Made by a program: the position numbers and the translations under genes. A DNA stretch of 64,000 nucleotides from Maribacter sp. MMG018 (lineage in GTDB: Bacteria > Bacteroidota > Bacteroidia > Flavobacteriales > Flavobacteriaceae): the NCBI RefSeq assembly GCF_018100785.1, contig NZ_JAGJEC010000001.1, positions 1,240,001-1,304,000 on the forward strand, read 5' to 3'. Below are positions 8,758-17,679 of the stretch, piece by piece. Numbering within the stretch: the stretch's first letter is position 1; each line of letters starts with the position of its first letter. The notes under the pieces were generated by a model. The model ran no database searches, was not told the origin of the DNA, and worked only from the letters and a program-made list of their open reading frames with translations.

Positions 8758-9423
8758 CTATTGTTGTATGAGAACATTAAGTTCAAATGCAACAGTTAGG
8801 AATTCGGTAGGATAGTGTCCTGTGAGTTTTCCTTGTTGATCCAAGTCCGCGTCAAAGGGGTAGGTAGATTCACCATCCTCGTATTCGAACGTGCCCTCCA
8901 TTTTAGTATCCAAAAGCACATAATTGCCACTAAAATAATAAGGTCCCAATAGGGTACCATCGTCCAATTCTGATTGGGTATAGCCGCTTAGGGTACGATC
9001 AATATTAAAATTTATTTCCATAGTTCTATAAAGTATATTGCTTAAAGAAGTACTTGGTTGATAAGTCCCCCTAAAGGTTCCTTGAAATGGGTTGTTGATG
9101 GTCAGCGATGCCAAATCCTTACCAGCCTCGTTGTATGCAAATAGTATTACGGTATGTACGCCAATGGGCAATGAAGGGTCCCACGATAATTGTCCGGTTT
9201 CTGAATCAATTGAAAGTCCTTGGATCTTATTTTCCAATCCAAACTTGCCCCGATCACCGTTCCATTGTACTTCTGGTAAAGGGCCTTCCCCATTGTGGAA
9301 ATAACTGGCAGTGAGATTTGGTGTGACACTAAGTACGGGCGCTTTAACAACGGCGTCATCATCATTTTTAGAACAGGCCGTTATGACCAGCACGATTACG
9401 AGAATAAAATATAGTTTTTGCAT
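8758..9423 (-). CDS. lipoprotein of unknown function
   Basis: 221 residues from the ATG at 9423. The signal peptide MQKLYFILVIVLVITAC is followed by SKNDDD, suggesting surface export. A longer frame to 9471 would need a TTG start and would add 16 residues before the signal peptide, so I reject it. The body has beta-rich segments with an Ig/cadherin-like phrase (GLSIDSETGQLSWDPSLPIG) where a putative-Ig fold would lie, then a lipocalin-like C-terminal half with alternating polar and hydrophobic strands. It shares layout and phrases with the neighbouring gene at 9458, so the two are probably paralogues. Confidence 0.7.
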   Translation of the reverse strand: MQKLYFILVIVLVITACSKNDDDAVVKAPVLSVTPNLTASYFHNGEGPLPEVQWNGDRGKFGLENKIQGLSIDSETGQLSWDPSLPIGVHTVILFAYNEAGKDLASLTINNPFQGTFRGTYQPSTSLSNILYRTMEINFNIDRTLSGYTQSELDDGTLLGPYYFSGNYVLLDTKMEGTFEYEDGESTYPFDADLDQQGKLTGHYPTEFLTVAFELNVLIQQ

Positions 9424-9457
9424 AAGAGTTCGTTTTTTTGATCCTACTATAGGATTC

Positions 9458-10213
9458 TTAATCCCATTCAAATAAAAATCTTCCTTCAGTAGCTATAATT
9501 TCTCCGGAGGCATCTTTCTCTGCACCGTAAACACCATCTATTACCGGTAGATTTGGAAGTTCGTCATAATGGTATAATTGTCCTTTCATATAGGTGGTTT
9601 CGCCATTTGAAGTGTATTCGATAGCAATATTCGGCCCTTCCAAGGTTTCCCATGTGCCCGAAGCGGAAAACGCAGGATCGGCATAGTTAATCATGCTAAC
9701 AGTATGATCTTCATGAAGCGTGAGCCCATATTCAACGGGAATAGTGGTTGGGTCTATTTCTGTAGGGTTACCAGCTTCGAATCCACCACTAAAGTACCCT
9801 TGGTCAAATCGATTGCTGAATAGTATATTGGTGTCTACGGCATCTTTACTGTTTTTGGCGGTTATGGTGAGGTCAAATTCCCCTAAAGGTAAAAGACGAC
9901 TCCAGAAAATGATGCCCGTTTCTTCTTCAAACTTAATGTTGTTGCTTTCAAGAATGGTAGTGGTAGAAGAAATTGAAAGTGTTCCCTTTTCGCCATACCA
10001 ATCAATTTCAATAGGTGCCAAACTGCCCTGTTTTTCAAAAATAGTTTCCACCAAAGAATCGGGATACCTAAGCAATATGCCCATTTCTTCATTGGCCCCA
10101 TTTTGTGAAGGACCATCATCTTTGTTACAAGATTGTATCAGGAATATACATATGAAAAGACCAAAACAAGGCCTTAAAATGCTGAGTATGGGTATTGTCT
10201 TCATTTGGGTCAT
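9458..10213 (-). CDS. lipoprotein of unknown function, paralogue of the next gene
   Basis: 251 residues. The signal sequence ends at FLIQSC followed by NKDDG, the acidic pattern seen through this gene block. The middle contains FEEETGIIFWSRLLPLGEFD, which corresponds to the SIDSETGQLSWDPSLPIGVH region of the downstream gene. The C-terminal part is likewise strand-rich, with TWETLEGPNIAIEY. An ATG at 10204 would give a slightly shorter signal peptide. The downstream gene begins 34 bp away and the upstream one ends 44 bp away, so this is an operon member. No enzyme motif is visible. Confidence 0.7.
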   Translation of the reverse strand: MTQMKTIPILSILRPCFGLFICIFLIQSCNKDDGPSQNGANEEMGILLRYPDSLVETIFEKQGSLAPIEIDWYGEKGTLSISSTTTILESNNIKFEEETGIIFWSRLLPLGEFDLTITAKNSKDAVDTNILFSNRFDQGYFSGGFEAGNPTEIDPTTIPVEYGLTLHEDHTVSMINYADPAFSASGTWETLEGPNIAIEYTSNGETTYMKGQLYHYDELPNLPVIDGVYGAEKDASGEIIATEGRFLFEWD

Positions 10214-10257
10214 ATATTTTTTTTCACTACGGCCGTTGTCTATGGCGAAGAACTTGA

Positions 10258-11061
10258 TTAGTAGTTTTCGTAACTAACGGTATAGCTAATGGTACCGACC
10301 AGAGGGTCGTCGGAAATCATTTTGAATGCGATCAGGTTTCCGTCGCCATCACGTACCTTCTCCCCATAATCGTAATAGAAGTCGATGGCCTCAAAACGGT
10401 CCAGGTCTTTTTGGTGGAAAAAATAAAGCTCATAGGGGGCCAAATAGAAAAGCAATCCATGCCATATCGCCAATGCTGGTTGTGGGTCTAGATTATGGAA
10501 AACGCCTTTTTCGTTTCCTGAAGAGGTCAATTGGAAATAATTGTTACTGATAACCATTTCCGTTAGATTACTGTCGGGGTCAAACCTCCAACCCATTGGA
10601 AAGTTAGCTAAATCCCCATCAAGTCCATAAATACGGTTATCGGGATCAAAATGGTATGTGGTGGGTTGTACGTCTCCATTTATCATGAACTCTATATCGG
10701 AAATATCATTATTTGGGTCGTAGTCAAAAGTGGTTGCAAAATTTGAATCGTTGCTTTCATTCCCTATATTTATCGTTGTGATCAAGCCTGTTTCGTTATA
10801 ACGTATTTCCATTTTCAAAATATTGTCCCCATCATCCGTTTTATATAACATGTCTATTGTTGTTAATTGAAGCGAATCATTGTAATCCATGGTATATACC
10901 ACTGTTCGACCATAACTGTAGACCAAAGAAATAATATTGGGCATGGGCGTAAGGGTTTTGCTAGTTACTTCAGGGGCCGGACTGTCTTTGTCCTTAGAAC
11001 AGGCCACTGGCAATATGGCCGCCAGCAGTATGATAATGATATATTTTGACTTCTTTTTCAT
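10258..11061 (-). CDS. lipoprotein with YD-like strand repeats
   Basis: 267 residues with a clear lipoprotein signal (LLAAILPVAC, lipid cysteine 21) followed by SKDKDSP. The mature part has repeated short strands of the type YNETGLITTI, FDYDPNNDISDI and YHFDPDNRIYGL. These resemble the YD/Rhs-like or DUF4595-type hairpins found in Bacteroidota surface lipoproteins. No catalytic motif is recognisable. It starts 11 bp after the stop of the 11073 gene, which makes cotranscription of 11705 down to 8758 likely. Confidence 0.65.
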   Translation of the reverse strand: MKKKSKYIIIILLAAILPVACSKDKDSPAPEVTSKTLTPMPNIISLVYSYGRTVVYTMDYNDSLQLTTIDMLYKTDDGDNILKMEIRYNETGLITTINIGNESNDSNFATTFDYDPNNDISDIEFMINGDVQPTTYHFDPDNRIYGLDGDLANFPMGWRFDPDSNLTEMVISNNYFQLTSSGNEKGVFHNLDPQPALAIWHGLLFYLAPYELYFFHQKDLDRFEAIDFYYDYGEKVRDGDGNLIAFKMISDDPLVGTISYTVSYENY

Positions 11062-11072
11062 ATGATTTTCCT

Positions 11073-11705
11073 TTACTGGATTTCATAGGTCACTTCCATG
11101 TCATAATAAAATTCGCCCGGTGGTCTGTCGTAGTATAGGCTCACCTCATAAGGTTTATTAAAAAGGGCGCCATTCTCTTTTAGCGCTACAATGTCTCCCA
11201 ATTTCTTTTTTGCATTTTTTGCCAGTAACGTAGCTTGTTTAAAAGATTTGTCCAGCGCCATTTGAGTAATTATTTCCACTTCTTTATCATCGATTACAAT
11301 GGCCGAACTCATATCTAAAACTTGAAAAATAGGCAGTTTAATGGCAAGGAACCGTTTCATCTCTTCTACAGATTTTGTTTCGTATAGGTACAGGGCTCCC
11401 TCTTTGTTGTACCTCATGGTTTCATAGCCAAAAGTGAAGGGGTGTTCCTTTATACTACTCCATGAAAGACCACTTTCTTCCACTTTTTTTTTAAAACGCT
11501 CCTTTAGTTCGGCAAGACTCACGTAGTCATAATCATAACTTGAGGGATTGCTTAAAGAAATGGTTGCTTTGTATGTGGGATCCGGGTCTATATAAATTAT
11601 CCTAGCGGTTACCTTGATCGTATTGGCCAATTGCTGTGCAAATAATGGCGAGCAGGCGAATAGGCAGGTACATAAAAGAAGTATTGTTATCGTTGGTGTT
11701 TTCAT
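11073..11705 (-). CDS. secreted SIMPL/DUF541-like protein
   Basis: 210 residues with a signal peptide ending near LFAQQ. The mature sequence starts with a strand (TIKVTARIIY). It has a helical ALDKSFKQATLLAKNAKKKLG segment near residues 150-175 followed by IVALKENG, and ends in a strand with MEVTYEI. This order is that of SIMPL (DUF541, Oxidative stress defence type) proteins, but the usual G-x-G start of the family is degraded, so the call is tentative. A lipobox reading (LFAC) is possible but less natural. It appears to be the first gene of the four-gene lipoprotein operon. Confidence 0.55.
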   Translation of the reverse strand: MKTPTITILLLCTCLFACSPLFAQQLANTIKVTARIIYIDPDPTYKATISLSNPSSYDYDYVSLAELKERFKKKVEESGLSWSSIKEHPFTFGYETMRYNKEGALYLYETKSVEEMKRFLAIKLPIFQVLDMSSAIVIDDKEVEIITQMALDKSFKQATLLAKNAKKKLGDIVALKENGALFNKPYEVSLYYDRPPGEFYYDMEVTYEIQ

Positions 11706-11795
11706 ATCTTTTTTTGTTTGTTCGTAACCCGTTTTGGTACGGGGTATCTAGAATCTGATTTAATGTTTTTTATTGATTAAAACTTGTGGTATTGT

Positions 11796-12851
11796 TTAGT
11801 ATTCAAAAGACCAAACATCGTTATATTCAGAGCCATTGATCACCCAAAGCTTGTTGTCAAAAAAGACCGAAGAATGTTGGGCACGTTTGGGGAATTCTTG
11901 CGAAGTTTTTACCTCGAACCAATCTATACCGTTGGTGCTTCGCCAAATATCATTTTGGCGTCCAAAGTAATTTTCATCACCATATTCGGCTAAGTGTCCT
12001 GCGGTGAGCCACATCTGCTCACCATCTGTGGTCAGCCCGTGGAATCCTCTTGTAGAGAAAGGGGCTTCATCTGTTGCCAGTATCCATTGATAACCGTTAT
12101 CGCTGTACCATACATCACTTTTATAGATGTTGTTTCCACCTCCTATGAGCCATATTTTATTGTCATAAACGATGGTGGCATGCCACTTTCGCTTTCCAAA
12201 GGGGGCATTGTCGGTAACCAGCACCCAATTATACCCATCGGAACTCCTCCAAATATCGGAGTGTGTTTCGAACGTGTCGGTTTTTGCATTATGGCCCAAA
12301 CCTCCGATCAGCCATAAAGAGCCATTGAATGCGGTAAGAGTATGGTCCGCTCTCTTGGCGAATTGCGCCATTGGCGTAACCAAATTCCATTCAATACCAT
12401 CTTCAGATGACCAAACATCGTTTTTTATACTGTTGCTAAACTCCGATCCTTTGACCAACCCACCGGAAATCCACATTTTATTTTGAAAAACGGTAGCTCC
12501 AAAAAGGCTGCGTTGCGGAAAGTTCGCTTTTTCGTTCAGGTTGTTCCATTGTGCTCCGTTGGTGCTAAAGAGTACATCATCACTTATATTGGAGGCATCT
12601 TTGATGTTTCCGCCCAGGATCCACATTTTGTCATCAAAGATCAGCGAGCTATGGTTGTATCTTGGTAATAAAATAGGGGATGGGTCGTACTTAAGGGCTT
12701 TTAAGATCTTTGTCTTTGTGGTAAAACCCATTTTTAAATCGGTAGACCCGGTGTTTTCCAAAATATCAAAATATTCTTTTTGGCAAGAGGCCAATACCAA
12801 AAGCAATACACCGAAAAAGATTGATCCTATATTATTTTTTATTGTCTTCAT
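11796..12851 (-). CDS. lipoprotein with six Kelch-like repeats (beta-propeller)
   Basis: 351 residues. The lipoprotein signal LLVLASC is followed by QKEYFD. From about residue 60 there are six units of the form (K)R-x-x-H-x-x-x-x-F-x-x-K-x-W-(I/L)-x-G-G followed by (N/S)D(V/I)W-x-S-x-(D/N)G-x-x-W. This is the Kelch/galactose-oxidase central-domain pattern. The last strand NDVWSFEY could close the first blade. Six blades fit a complete propeller. No copper or catalytic residues are evident, so binding is more likely than catalysis. A gap of 90 bp separates it from the downstream operon. Confidence 0.8.
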   Translation of the reverse strand: MKTIKNNIGSIFFGVLLLVLASCQKEYFDILENTGSTDLKMGFTTKTKILKALKYDPSPILLPRYNHSSLIFDDKMWILGGNIKDASNISDDVLFSTNGAQWNNLNEKANFPQRSLFGATVFQNKMWISGGLVKGSEFSNSIKNDVWSSEDGIEWNLVTPMAQFAKRADHTLTAFNGSLWLIGGLGHNAKTDTFETHSDIWRSSDGYNWVLVTDNAPFGKRKWHATIVYDNKIWLIGGGNNIYKSDVWYSDNGYQWILATDEAPFSTRGFHGLTTDGEQMWLTAGHLAEYGDENYFGRQNDIWRSTNGIDWFEVKTSQEFPKRAQHSSVFFDNKLWVINGSEYNDVWSFEY

Positions 12852-12985
12852 ACGTAATGATTTTATGAGTGGACCGTTTTTATTTCTTTAAGTAAAAAAA
12901 TCAAATACACCTTTCTATTGTGTTATTTGTAAGGGGTCGTTTGCTTCACTTTTTTAACTATGAAGCCTACTTTTTCGGGGTATTG

Positions 12986-13010
12986 GGCAGCCTATAAAAA
13001 ATAGGCTGCC
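12986..13010 (-). terminator. stem-loop after the collagen-like gene
   Basis: A perfect ten-base inverted repeat GGCAGCCTAT/ATAGGCTGCC with a five-base A/T loop, 19 bp past the stop codon. The T tract on the minus strand is poor, so termination may be weak. Confidence 0.5.
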
Positions 13011-13028
13011 TTTAGCTTAGTTGTTTTC

Positions 13029-13655
13029 TTATTCAGGAATGTTAAAGTGTGCCACTATTTCTTCGTAGCTCATATTTGAATAGGCCGTTGCCGATTTTAA
13101 GGTAATTCCTCCAATGCCATTACTCGCTTCAACACCACCAGGAATCAAAACATAACGATACTCAGAAAAAAGAGGTGCTCCAATATTGGAGCCATCAACT
13201 GTAGCCAACCTAATATTAATGGTCTCTAGTTTGTAATAGTAGTAGTAAGACACTCCTTGATTGCCTATAAACGGTAAAGCATATACATTATCGTTGTTCC
13301 CAACCTTCCCAAAAACAAGGACAGTCCCTTGATCAACTATTTCTTGGCTTAAGCCTGCTACATCAATATCTCCATTTGCCGTGGAGGATTCAATGTTATC
13401 ATCGGCATCAACTATTGGAGAATCCAACCATTCTGAATAAATAACATTGGCGGTACCTGTATCTCCTTTTTCTCCTTGTTCACCGTCTGCCCCATCTTCC
13501 CCGTCTGCCCCGGCTTCACCTTGAATGCCCTGTTCCCCTTGTGGTCCTTGGGGGCCTATGGCGCCATCTTCACCATCTTCTTTAGAGCAAGCAATGAGCA
13601 TACTTGATATGAACAGTAGGCTAAGTAATTGTTTTGTGAATTTAAAAGTTTTCAT
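13029..13655 (-). CDS. collagen-like lipoprotein
   Basis: 208 residues. The signal peptide ends at SMLIAC followed by SKEDGED. Residues about 29-70 are uninterrupted Gly-X-Y triplets (GPQGPQGEQGIQG, GADGEDG, GEQGEKGDTG), about 13 triplets rich in Asp, Glu and Gln, so a short collagen-like triple helix is expected. A C-terminal globular domain follows, with SEWLDSPIVDADD and a five-tyrosine run SYYYYYKLET. It resembles other Bacteroidota collagen-repeat lipoproteins whose function is not known. An exact -7 element (TAGGTTTG on the minus strand, 13682-13689) lies 27 bp before the start. Confidence 0.82.
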   Translation of the reverse strand: MKTFKFTKQLLSLLFISSMLIACSKEDGEDGAIGPQGPQGEQGIQGEAGADGEDGADGEQGEKGDTGTANVIYSEWLDSPIVDADDNIESSTANGDIDVAGLSQEIVDQGTVLVFGKVGNNDNVYALPFIGNQGVSYYYYYKLETINIRLATVDGSNIGAPLFSEYRYVLIPGGVEASNGIGGITLKSATAYSNMSYEEIVAHFNIPE

Positions 13656-13681
13656 AATTGTTTGTTTGTAAATTATTGGAA

Positions 13682-13689
13682 CAAACCTA
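13682..13689 (-). promoter_or_regulatory. -7 promoter element of the collagen-like gene
   Basis: Reads TAGGTTTG on the minus strand, an exact match to TAnnTTTG. No convincing -33 TTG lies at the normal distance, which may mean that an activator is needed. Confidence 0.45.
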
Positions 13690-13782
13690 ATGGATATGCA
13701 AAGTGCCGAAGTCCTAGATATTTTGATTTTAAAGAATTAGGACAAAGAACAGTGCGGGTTGTTTTGTTTGGTCTTATGGCAA

Positions 13783-14664
13783 TTAAGACATTGTGTATAA
13801 ACTGTTCTTGTACTGTACCGGAGTTAGCCCTGTATGTTTTTTAAAAGCGGAATAAAAGGCGGATTTGGAATTAAAGCCTGCTTCCAAACCCAATGAAACT
13901 ACGGTGTAATGCGCAAATGCACTGGAAGTGAGGTTTTGTTTCACGTCCGCAATCCTATATTCATTGATAAAATCGATAAAGCTTTTGTTTAAAAGACTAT
14001 TGATCATGCTAGATAGGTAGCAGGCAGAAATGCCCAAAACTTCTGCCACCGATGACAGGCTAAGGCAAGGGTTTCTATATAGTTTTTTAAACCGCATCAG
14101 CTCTTCCAATTTCTTAAAATACTTATGGGCGGTGCTGAACTGTGTTTTCGACTTTGTATGAAGTTCTTTGATCCGTTGGGCGCAAAGCGATGCAATAATG
14201 TTCAACAAACACAGGTGTTTTTCAGTAAAAAAGCCCGCTTCGGGATGTTCGGAGTCGATAATGCCAAAAAGATTACCGTTGATAAGAATGGGGATGCATA
14301 TTTCTGAGAGGCGTGGCTCGTCATCCACGATGTACCTTGGGTCTTTGGAAGTGTCGTTAATGATTTCCGCACATTTTGTGATGGCGACACTACCGACGAT
14401 ACCCTCGCCCAGATCCAGTTTTATTTGATTGTAAATACACTCTTTAGATGGATTTTTAGTACCATAGGCCGCATGTTGCGTGAGTTCAAATTTAACATGG
14501 TCGTAGGTGTAAATGACGCAATCGACAAAGCCTAAACGGTGGATCACATTTTTGGTGATGCCCCAAAGTACCTCGTCAATCGATTCTTTGGTACTTAATG
14601 AGGTAGAAAAAAAACTAACGGCCCTAATTTCCTCTAGGGTACTTAACGTGTTTGGATCTTGCAT
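13783..14664 (-). CDS. GAF-domain AraC-family transcriptional regulator
   Basis: 293 residues from the ATG at 14664 (a frame starting at 14670 would use TTG). Residues about 15-165 form a GAF sensor domain with typical phrases (LGEGIVGSVAITKCAEIINDTSKDPRY, FGIIDSEHPEAGFF). Residues about 195-293 form an AraC double helix-turn-helix (SLSSVAEVLGISACYLSSMIN, then GFNSKSAFYSAFKKHTGLTPVQYKNS). It probably senses a small molecule or redox signal and controls genes nearby. Its own upstream region has three TTGGTCT repeats that could be operators. It is transcribed toward the lipoprotein block. Confidence 0.88.
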   Translation of the reverse strand: MQDPNTLSTLEEIRAVSFFSTSLSTKESIDEVLWGITKNVIHRLGFVDCVIYTYDHVKFELTQHAAYGTKNPSKECIYNQIKLDLGEGIVGSVAITKCAEIINDTSKDPRYIVDDEPRLSEICIPILINGNLFGIIDSEHPEAGFFTEKHLCLLNIIASLCAQRIKELHTKSKTQFSTAHKYFKKLEELMRFKKLYRNPCLSLSSVAEVLGISACYLSSMINSLLNKSFIDFINEYRIADVKQNLTSSAFAHYTVVSLGLEAGFNSKSAFYSAFKKHTGLTPVQYKNSLYTMS

Positions 14665-15098
14665 AGCCAATAATTGTATTTACGGGTTAATAAATGAACA
14701 CTGTTAGGTAAAGTGAGTTTGGTCTATAAAATCGTTTAAGCCTTTTTTACATCCACCCTATAGTTTAGGGGTTGGTCTTCTGAAGGATGGTGATTGGACG
14801 GGAATAGCTTGTTGGTCTATAGCATATGAATGGTGTTTGCGGTTCGATTATTTTTCTCGGGTATTAAAAATAGAATCGTTGCTTTGTTCTGTATTTCTCA
14901 TTGGTGATACGCTGCGAGAAATAGTGTGTTGGCCGTGGTAATTAATGTGTATATAGAGGAATTGTCGGTTTTTTTGCTGTAAAAGCCTTCCATACAGTTA
15001 TTGTACCATCTGTACAGCCATACCTACAATCTATCATGTTGTATAGCCGATATAGGGGCAGAAGGCAATAACTTGAAGAATAAAACAGGACACAGGGC
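14665..15098. promoter_or_regulatory. divergent intergenic region with TTGGTCT repeats
   Basis: 434 bp between the AraC-type gene and the LytTR regulator. TTGGTCT occurs at 14719, 14772 and 14812; the first and third copies extend to TTGGTCTATA. They lie 55-155 bp upstream of the AraC start and may bind that regulator. Nearer the LytTR gene there is ACAGTTAT/CTGTACAG around 14993-15018, which could be LytTR-type half sites, but the fit is weak. I see no gene here. Confidence 0.4.
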
Positions 15099-15836
15099 AT
15101 GAGAACAATAATAGTCGATGACGAGCCTGCCGCTATCAAAAATTTAGCTTGGGAGCTTCAGAAATTTTCGGACGACATTAAGGTCATAGATACTTTTACC
15201 TCTGCAAACGAGGCCCTTTCGGGTATAAATTATTTAAAACCCGATTGTGTTTTTTTAGATATAGAAATGCCCGAGATGAACGGCTTCGCATTGCTGCGGC
15301 AATTACAGTACCGCGACTTTGCCGTGGTCATTACCACGGCCTACAGTCAATATGCAATACAGGCCATAAAAGAAAGTGCCTTGGACTATCTTTTAAAACC
15401 TATAGATTCGGATGAGATCGGTATGGTGGTAGATAAGCTTAAAAAGCTTAATACCCCAGAGAATCTTCAGGAGCAGTTTCTTCAAACATTGGCAGCACTG
15501 TCCAGGGCCGATTCGCCTAAAATGGTTCAGATTCCCGTAAACGGAAAAGTGCTTTTTATTAGGGTAGAGGATATCGTTTATTGTGAATCTGACGGTAATT
15601 ACTCCAAAATATTTCTTGAATCTGACAAAGAGGTCTATACCTCCAGAAAATTGAAGGACTTAGGCCTGCTGTTGCCAAAAGACTATTTTTTCCGCATTCA
15701 TAATTCCTACATCGTACATACGCTTAAAGTGGTCGAATATCTGCGAACAGAAGGGTATGTGGTGCTTTGTAATAATAAAAAGATTCCGGTGTCGAGAAAT
15801 AAAAAAGAGGAGTTCTTGATCAAAATGTCATATTGA
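15099..15836 (+). CDS. LytTR-family response regulator
   Basis: 245 residues. The N-terminal receiver domain has the acidic pair DD at 7-8, the phosphoacceptor Asp54 in FLDIEMPEMNG, a conserved Thr in VITTAYS and Lys in YLLKPID. Residues about 140-245 form a LytTR DNA-binding domain (VEDIVYCESDGNYSKIF, FFRIHNSYIVH). It pairs with the histidine kinase gene that starts only 4 bp downstream. LytTR proteins bind paired direct repeats and often control envelope or surface genes. The targets are not evident here. Confidence 0.93.
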   Translation: MRTIIVDDEPAAIKNLAWELQKFSDDIKVIDTFTSANEALSGINYLKPDCVFLDIEMPEMNGFALLRQLQYRDFAVVITTAYSQYAIQAIKESALDYLLKPIDSDEIGMVVDKLKKLNTPENLQEQFLQTLAALSRADSPKMVQIPVNGKVLFIRVEDIVYCESDGNYSKIFLESDKEVYTSRKLKDLGLLLPKDYFFRIHNSYIVHTLKVVEYLRTEGYVVLCNNKKIPVSRNKKEEFLIKMSY

Positions 15837-15840
15837 GCGG

Positions 15841-17370
15841 ATGAAGATAGCTACCATTAGGTCGTTTTTTGAGAACAGCAACCAGAACGGATTTGGTTTT
15901 TTAACGGTAGTAGTGCTGTTCTACCTCTTTATTTTCTTTTTCATTCAATTTTTTCAGCACAAAAAAAGGTATTACTTGCTGTACAGCCTTTATGCCCTTG
16001 TAAATGCGGCCAGTCTATTAAAATATATAGACGGTGTGTTTTTTTCTGATTTTTTCGATACCTCTTTGGGGGTTTGGTACCAGAGGGCCGTCCATTATCC
16101 GTCGCAATTGTTCGGCTCCCTTTTTTTTAGCTATTTTATTATAGAGATCATGCAATTGCGAAAGACCTTTCCGAAGTCGATCAAGGTAATCGATGTATTG
16201 TTCCTTGTTTCCTCTATCATTTTTTTAGTCTTATGGGGCGTGTATATGAACGATTTCTCTTCATATCTAATAGATTATTTTCATGCCTATGTGTTTTTGG
16301 TTTTAAGCTATATCACCTTCTTTTGGGCTTTTTATATGGTCGCCAAAAGCAATATGGCCATTAAATGGTACATTCTATCCGGTATGTCCATTTTGGTGGT
16401 TTCCTATTTTGCCATTTCGGTAATGTCTATGCGGGCCATGACCGCAAATAGAGAAACATTGTATATCTATTACATAGGCATATTAATAGAGAGTTTGCTT
16501 TTTGCGCTGGCCATTGGGTTGGAGCAAAAAATGGTGTATAGAGAAAAGACATTGGTACAGAAAAAGTACATTCAACAATTGGAAGAGAACCAGACTATGA
16601 AGGAGAGTATTAATAGAACGCTGTCCGAAGAACTCTTACAGACCAGAACCGAGATCGAGGATCTTTCTGCCGAGGCACAACGCGAACGCACCGAAAAACT
16701 CACCATGAAATTCGAGAACAAGTTTGCCCAATTGCGATTGAATGCCCTGCGGAGTCAAATGAGTCCACATTTTATCTTCAATGCCTTAAATTCTATCAAG
16801 TCCTATTTTATAGACAACGATCAAGAAAAGGCGATCTTTTACCTGTCCAAGTTTTCTAAACTGATCCGGTGTATATTAGAGAGTTCTAGAGAAGAGGAAA
16901 TTACCTTAAAAGAAGAGCTGGACATTTTAGAAATGTACATGGCCATAGAGAACGATCGCTTTAAGAACGATATTAAGTTTAAAATATCCACGGCAGAAGG
17001 TGTAGAACTGGAAAATATAATGATTCCGGCCCTTGTTTTACAGCCTTTTATAGAGAATGCCATTTGGCACGGCCTATCAACAAAGAAAGGCGAAAAACTA
17101 TTGGACTTGTCCGTCTCATATTCGAACATACCGAATACCATAGAAATTAGAATCGCCGACAATGGTGTGGGCAGGCAGGTTTCTGAAGATAGAAACCTCA
17201 CAAACCCGTTAAAGAAAGAGTCGTTGGGTCTAATATTGACCAGAGATAGGCTAGATCTTTTTTCCAAAAAATTTAAAAAGCATTATAGCTACAACATAGA
17301 GGATATTGTAGATGAAACCATAGGTAGTGCATTGGGGACAGTGGTGGTGGTTGAAATTCCCGCTCCATAG
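15841..17370 (+). CDS. LytS-type sensor histidine kinase with 7TM sensor region
   Basis: 509 residues. Residues about 15-230 contain seven hydrophobic helices resembling the 7TMR-DISM membrane module without its extracellular sensor domain. A coiled coil (about 235-295) follows, rich in Glu/Arg. A His_kinase domain has the phosphoacceptor motif MSPHFIFNALNSIKSYF near residue 310. The ATPase part has PFIENAIWHGL and DNGVG. It would phosphorylate the LytTR regulator encoded immediately upstream. A downstream terminator is not clear. Confidence 0.9.
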   Translation: MKIATIRSFFENSNQNGFGFLTVVVLFYLFIFFFIQFFQHKKRYYLLYSLYALVNAASLLKYIDGVFFSDFFDTSLGVWYQRAVHYPSQLFGSLFFSYFIIEIMQLRKTFPKSIKVIDVLFLVSSIIFLVLWGVYMNDFSSYLIDYFHAYVFLVLSYITFFWAFYMVAKSNMAIKWYILSGMSILVVSYFAISVMSMRAMTANRETLYIYYIGILIESLLFALAIGLEQKMVYREKTLVQKKYIQQLEENQTMKESINRTLSEELLQTRTEIEDLSAEAQRERTEKLTMKFENKFAQLRLNALRSQMSPHFIFNALNSIKSYFIDNDQEKAIFYLSKFSKLIRCILESSREEEITLKEELDILEMYMAIENDRFKNDIKFKISTAEGVELENIMIPALVLQPFIENAIWHGLSTKKGEKLLDLSVSYSNIPNTIEIRIADNGVGRQVSEDRNLTNPLKKESLGLILTRDRLDLFSKKFKKHYSYNIEDIVDETIGSALGTVVVVEIPAP

Positions 17371-17460
17371 GGCACTACGTTTGCTCTTGGGCCATACTAC
17401 TGCTTCTTAAAATAACCGATATGTGGGTAATTACCTTGTTTAGGTACCGGTATATGGTTT

Positions 17461-17679
17461 TTAAATATTCACCAAAACGAAACCTCTTCTGGTTTTTTTG
17501 TAATGCTTACCGTTCCAGAAATAATAACGTTTGCCTTTAACGGTGACAATTTTATGATTTCTAGGAGCTTTCTTAACAATGGTAACCTGGGCAGGTTCTG
17601 TTGCTACATGTGTTGCACATGATGATAGGTTGAACAAGAAAAACATCGAAATTAAAATAACAAAACGTCTCATAGTCAT
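17461..17679 (-). CDS. small lipoprotein
   Basis: 72 residues from the ATG at 17679 (or 70 from 17673). The signal peptide (FVILISMFFLFNLSSC) ends in a lipobox. The basic mature part has VTVKGKRYYFWNGKHYKK and ends in RGFVLVNI, which recalls the aromatic-glycine motif of DUF6515-type small secreted proteins. A frame extended to 17823 would add 48 residues with no signal sequence in front, so it is not used. Function unknown. Confidence 0.6.
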   Translation of the reverse strand: MTMRRFVILISMFFLFNLSSCATHVATEPAQVTIVKKAPRNHKIVTVKGKRYYFWNGKHYKKTRRGFVLVNI

